Assembly: GCA_964474415.1 (NCBI GenBank)
Contig: CAYYSO010000033.1
Span: 1-18,005, forward strand
Origin: Methylomarinum sp964474415
GTDB taxonomy: Bacteria > Pseudomonadota > Gammaproteobacteria > Methylococcales > Methylomonadaceae
Reading direction: 5' to 3'
DNA length: 18,005 bases
Shown: one piece after another, positions 14,802 through 18,005 of the stretch
Layout: each line of letters begins with the position of its first letter
Position numbering within the stretch: the first letter of the stretch is position 1
Notes under the pieces: model-generated
The model's input: the letters and a program-made list of their open reading frames with translations, nothing else
Database searches by the model: none
Told to the model about the DNA's origin: nothing
Position numbers and translations under genes: made by a program

Positions 14802-17672
14802 CTAATCCATAAATTCATGCCATAACTGCTCAACCTGCGCTCGTATTTCCACAAATTGATCACTGTCAGCTATCGCAGGTTTTCCCTGTAATACTTGTCT
14901 GTGTCCATAATCGCGATACTGACAATATGCATTCTTTAGTAAAACCGCATTATCTGTGGATATAAAAGCATTTTCTGCCAATCCATCCAGCAATCTTACA
15001 TTATCGGTATAAGTTGCCAATGCCTCATTCTCTGAAGCATGAGCCAATATCTCAAATTGTACTATAAACTCAATATCAGCAATACCGCCTTTGCTCTGTT
15101 TTAAATCAAATACTGCCGGATCTTTAGGCGCCAGATTAGTGCGCATTTTTTCCCGCATCTCTCTGACCTCTTTTTTTAAATCCTCCCTGTTTTTGGGCAT
15201 TGCCAATATCCGTCGACGAATACCCTCATATTGCCGCTTTAAAACAGCATCCCCTGTAATAAATCGTCCACGAACCAAAGCCTGATGCTCCCAGGTCCAG
15301 GCATTATTTTTCAGGTAACTTTCATAGCTGTTAATCTGCGTTACCAACAACCCGGAATCGCCGCTGGGTCGCAACCTTAAATCAACTTCATATAACACCC
15401 CGGATAACATTTTAGTATCCAGAATATGTCTGACTTTTTGCCCCAATCGCATATAAAACTGTGTACAACTTAATGGTTTTGCTCCATCTGTCAAGGCATT
15501 GCCGTCTTTACAGTCATATAAAAACACCATATCCAGATCCGAGCCATAACCCAACTCAATACCACCCAGCTTACCCAACCCCAATATGGCAAAACCTGTT
15601 GCCAAAACATCTGCACCTGGCGGACAACCATGCTTATCTGTCAGCATTGCCCATGCTCTATCAACAACCTGACCCAGAATTATTTCGGCTATACAGGTTA
15701 AATAATCACTAACCACCATGACCGGAATAACCCCCATAATATCAGCAGCGGCTACTCGCAATACATTCAAGTGCTTAAATTGTCGGAGGATAATCATTAA
15801 CTGTTCAGCATCCTGTACTTGAACTTTATCCAGCTCCCGGGCTATTTGTCGAGCTAAATCCTGTTTCTGCAAAGGTTCATATAATGAACGAACATCCAAT
15901 AATTCATCAAACAATACTGGATATTTAGCCAGGTATTCACAAATCCACAAACTGGCAGAAGATAACTTTACCAGTTGCGCCAATGCATCCGGGTTTTCTG
16001 CCAACAGTGATAAATAGACATTTCTGCCGGCCACTGCTTCAAACAACACCAATAAACGCCTTAATGTTTCATCCTGATTGTCAACATGGCGTACAGCTTC
16101 AATCACGCTGGGAACAAGACGTTCCAATACAGCCGTGCCCTTTGTGCTTAAACGTTTTACAGCATGTGACTGTTTTAAGTTTTGTATCGCCTTCAATGTA
16201 TCGAGGCAATGCCGAAAACCATATTCCCCCAAGTATTCCAGTATCTGTTCGTCGTCCGCATGTCCCGTCCAAATTACGCATGAAGCCTGTTGTTTCTGTT
16301 CCTGTTCAGACAACGAAAAAACACCATCAAAAATAGCGTGGACATCATTTCTGACCCGATCTAACGCCTGTTTAAATGATATCCAGTCGGAATAACCCAT
16401 AGAATAAGCTAAAATCTGTTGCACCAGCGGATCGGTCGGCAAATCATGTGTTTGCCTATCCTGATATTGCTGGATATGATTTTCCACACGCCGCAAAAAT
16501 TTATATCCTGAAGATAACACATCGGTATCTTGTTTTATCATCAATCCTAATTTTTCCACCACGGACAGGATTTTTAAAATTTTACGTTGTTGTAATTCAG
16601 ACTCATTGCCGCCACGAATTAATTGGAAAGCCTGTCCAATAAATTCTATTTCCCTGATGCCCCCCGGACCCAATTTAATGTTTTCCATACGGTCTTTGCG
16701 CCTTAGTTCCTGGGTAATCTGGTATTTTAATGCTCGGATCTCCTCAAAAGCGCCGTAATCCAGATAACGTCTGTAAACAAAAGGCTTAATCATAGCAGCC
16801 AATTTTTTACCACTATTAAAATCGCCAGCCACCTGCCTGGCTTTAATCATGGCATAACGTTCCCATTCCCGGGCCTGCGTCAGATAATAATTTTCCATAC
16901 CATCAAAGGTCATGATCAACGGGCCACTTTCACCAAATGGACGTAAACGCACATCAGTTCTGAAAACAAAACCATCTACTGTTGCCTCATCCAGAAACTT
17001 AACCAATGACCGACAGATTCGGGTAAAAAATTCACCATATGTGGTTTCTTTACGATCATTCAAAACGCCATCTTCGGCATAAGCAAAAATCAAATCAATA
17101 TCGGAAGAATAATTCAGCTCCCAGGCGCCTAGCTTACCCATTCCCAACACCACAATATTAATGGGTGTTCCATCTTCTAAAGTGGGAACCCCACGACGTG
17201 CACAGGCTTGCTGATAAAGATACTCCAGTGTAGTCTGAATACAGGTTTCAGCCAAGGCAGTCAAGTCCCGCAGTGTTTCGTCCAGTTCCGCCCAACCGGC
17301 TAAATCTCTCCAGGCAATCCGTATCATTTCCCTGCGCCTGAATACACGCAGTTGCTTCATCAATGTCGTATCACAATCGATATCATCCAGTTTGATTGCA
17401 GCTTGAAAATGTCCTCTGCGTTGCGCAGAAAATAAGTCCCCGGATTGAATCAAATCAATCAGCATATTGGGATTACTCAGACAACTGTCGCGCACAAACT
17501 GACTACAACAATTGACATGTACGATTGATGTTTTAACCTCATCCTTTTCAAAAACACGCTGCTGTTCCTGACTCACTTTGTCATCAAGCTGAGTAATAAA
17601 ATTCGATACAGATTGTTTTAAATCCATGGGAAGTAACTCAACTTCCTCTGTCAAAATAGTGGTTAACGTCAT
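14802..17672 (-). CDS. glnE: Bifunctional glutamine synthetase adenylyltransferase/adenylyl-removing enzyme
   Basis: Controls glutamine synthetase by adding or removing AMP in response to PII and glutamine. The 956 residues (E. coli 946) show the two-nucleotidyltransferase architecture. The N-terminal adenylyl-removing half has GMGKLGAWELNYSSDIDL (177-194, Asp191/Asp193), TDVRLRPFGESG (239-250) and GPGGIREIEFIGQ (335-347). The C-terminal adenylyltransferase half has GLGKLGGIELGYGSDLDM (698-715, Asp712/Asp714), EVDLRLRPSGDSG (762-774) and KGGIADIEFIVQ (861-872). Both metal-binding DxD sites are intact, so both activities are expected. The start is uncertain: the ATG at 17672 has no clear Shine-Dalgarno, and an ATG at codon 16 (17625-17627) has GAG about 9 nt upstream. 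It is first in the minus-strand gene row. Confidence 0.97.
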   Translation of the reverse strand: MTLTTILTEEVELLPMDLKQSVSNFITQLDDKVSQEQQRVFEKDEVKTSIVHVNCCSQFVRDSCLSNPNMLIDLIQSGDLFSAQRRGHFQAAIKLDDIDCDTTLMKQLRVFRRREMIRIAWRDLAGWAELDETLRDLTALAETCIQTTLEYLYQQACARRGVPTLEDGTPINIVVLGMGKLGAWELNYSSDIDLIFAYAEDGVLNDRKETTYGEFFTRICRSLVKFLDEATVDGFVFRTDVRLRPFGESGPLIMTFDGMENYYLTQAREWERYAMIKARQVAGDFNSGKKLAAMIKPFVYRRYLDYGAFEEIRALKYQITQELRRKDRMENIKLGPGGIREIEFIGQAFQLIRGGNESELQQRKILKILSVVEKLGLMIKQDTDVLSSGYKFLRRVENHIQQYQDRQTHDLPTDPLVQQILAYSMGYSDWISFKQALDRVRNDVHAIFDGVFSLSEQEQKQQASCVIWTGHADDEQILEYLGEYGFRHCLDTLKAIQNLKQSHAVKRLSTKGTAVLERLVPSVIEAVRHVDNQDETLRRLLVLFEAVAGRNVYLSLLAENPDALAQLVKLSSASLWICEYLAKYPVLFDELLDVRSLYEPLQKQDLARQIARELDKVQVQDAEQLMIILRQFKHLNVLRVAAADIMGVIPVMVVSDYLTCIAEIILGQVVDRAWAMLTDKHGCPPGADVLATGFAILGLGKLGGIELGYGSDLDMVFLYDCKDGNALTDGAKPLSCTQFYMRLGQKVRHILDTKMLSGVLYEVDLRLRPSGDSGLLVTQINSYESYLKNNAWTWEHQALVRGRFITGDAVLKRQYEGIRRRILAMPKNREDLKKEVREMREKMRTNLAPKDPAVFDLKQSKGGIADIEFIVQFEILAHASENEALATYTDNVRLLDGLAENAFISTDNAVLLKNAYCQYRDYGHRQVLQGKPAIADSDQFVEIRAQVEQLWHEFMD

Positions 17673-17706
17673 AAAGATCTATAAAAAACAATATCGTAAT
17701 TGATCA

Positions 17707-17735
17707 ATAATACCTAAAATGCATTATTCTGTCTG
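17707..17735 (-). promoter_or_regulatory. Candidate sigma-70 promoter for glnE
   Basis: The minus strand reads CAGACA (17735-17730), 17 nt, then TATTAT (17712-17707): 4 of 6 and 5 of 6 matches to the consensus boxes. Transcription would start near 17700, leaving a leader of under 30 nt before the ATG at 17672. A second, weaker pair (TTGATC with TATAGA, 18-nt spacing, 17707-17678) overlaps it. In AT-rich DNA such matches arise by chance. Confidence 0.3.
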
Positions 17736-17778
17736 TGGAATTACTCAACAAAAATTACAGGCAAGATACCGGCACGTA

Positions 17779-17973
17779 CTCACGCTCGCTGAAAATCATG
17801 GAAATGGAGCTTCAGCAAAGTGAGGGGTTTTAGCTCCTGAGTCCCACAGGATCGGATGTTTTTCCGTAGCTTGCGGAGGAAAAATACAAAACTCCCGATA
17901 GGGGGGCAAGTCATTTATGGAAGGCTACGGAGCCTGCATCGAGTATACGATGCTTGTCGACTTTCATGCAGGC
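17779..17973. repeat. Cluster of overlapping inverted repeats upstream of glnE
   Basis: At least five inverted repeats lie within 200 nt. CTCAC...GCTGAA pairs with TTCAGC...GTGAG (17779-17824, two stacked arms). TCCTG/CAGGA (17835-17851) has a 7-nt loop. TTTTTCC(G)/(CGGA)GGAAAAA is at 17859-17884. GGCT/AGCC (17923-17934) has a tetraloop. GCCTGCAT/ATGCAGGC (17932-17973) encloses and competes with GCATCG/CGATGC (17936-17953). In addition, TCCGTAGC (17863-17870) is perfectly complementary to GCTACGGA (17924-17931), giving an alternative long-range fold. It looks like a dispersed palindromic element or a structured untranslated RNA; nothing in it matches a riboswitch class I know. Confidence 0.5.
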
Positions 17974-18005
17974 AAAAAAAAACCCGCTTCCTCAGAAACG
18001 GGTTT
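17974..18005 (-). terminator. Rho-independent terminator of a gene beyond the right edge
   Basis: AAACCCG (17980-17986) pairs with CGGGTTT (17999-18005); an inner TTC/GAA stem flanks a CTCA loop. Read on the minus strand, the stem is followed by a run of nine T, a standard intrinsic terminator. It would end transcription coming from a minus-strand gene outside the window and so separates it from the glnE unit. It may also act in the plus direction if T residues continue past the window. Confidence 0.8.

Noticed and set aside
15983..16395. Two overlapping plus-strand frames of 105-117 codons inside glnE
   Set aside because: Both lie opposite well-conserved GlnE sequence, are rich in His, Cys and Pro, and resemble no family.
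17892..17905. CTCCC/GGGGG hairpin with GATA loop and T-rich flank on the minus strand as a second terminator
   Set aside because: On the minus strand one pair becomes a C-A mismatch, leaving a 3-bp core, and the T-run is interrupted.
1..18005. Novel defence, phage, CRISPR or toxin-antitoxin system
   Set aside because: Every long gene belongs to a known housekeeping, LPS or type II secretion family, and no direct-repeat array, integrase or transposase other than the intron RT fragment was found.

Overview
The window reads as a gammaproteobacterial chromosome of moderate-to-low GC. The block glnE-ilvE-waaF-waaC has the same order as in Pseudomonas, and the IlvE, WaaC/WaaF and GlnE proteins are of gammaproteobacterial type. 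My best guess is a methanotroph-like lineage (Methylococcales), but this rests on general impression, not on a diagnostic gene, so it is weak.

Layout: (1) 1-789, plus strand: rpiA (ribose-5-phosphate isomerase A), complete, with a short AT-rich leader. (2) 810 to about 1552, minus strand: the 3' remnant of a group II intron. The RNA domains V/VI and intron 3' end lie 20 nt past the rpiA stop. The reverse-transcriptase/maturase gene is cut off just upstream of its YADD motif and carries an in-frame amber codon. (3) 1625-11778, minus strand: an 11-gene type II secretion cluster transcribed E-F-G-H-I-J-K-L-M-C/N-D. This is the order of the Xanthomonas xps cluster, and the linker subunits (GspL, GspM and a PilP-like GspC/XpsN) are of the short xps type. 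(4) 11798-13812: waaC and waaF, the two inner-core LPS heptosyltransferases. (5) 13813-14736: ilvE, branched-chain aminotransferase. (6) 14802-17672: glnE, the bifunctional glutamine synthetase adenylyltransferase. (7) 17673-18005: a gene-free upstream region with a candidate glnE promoter, several overlapping inverted repeats and, at the window edge, a hairpin terminator for a minus-strand gene beyond the window.

All 15 intact minus-strand genes point the same way. From ilvE to gspD the gaps are at most about 20 nt and most junctions overlap or abut, so waaF, waaC and the whole gsp set could be one transcript entered from the glnE/ilvE side. Internal promoters cannot be excluded. The T2SS set lacks its own prepilin peptidase (GspO/PilD) and any pilotin, which must be elsewhere if the system works.

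I see no tRNA, rRNA, CRISPR array, phage or toxin-antitoxin module. The window is mostly conserved housekeeping and secretion genes. The points of interest are the decayed intron, the xps-like T2SS variant fused to the LPS/ilvE/glnE block, and the structured repeat-like region upstream of glnE.
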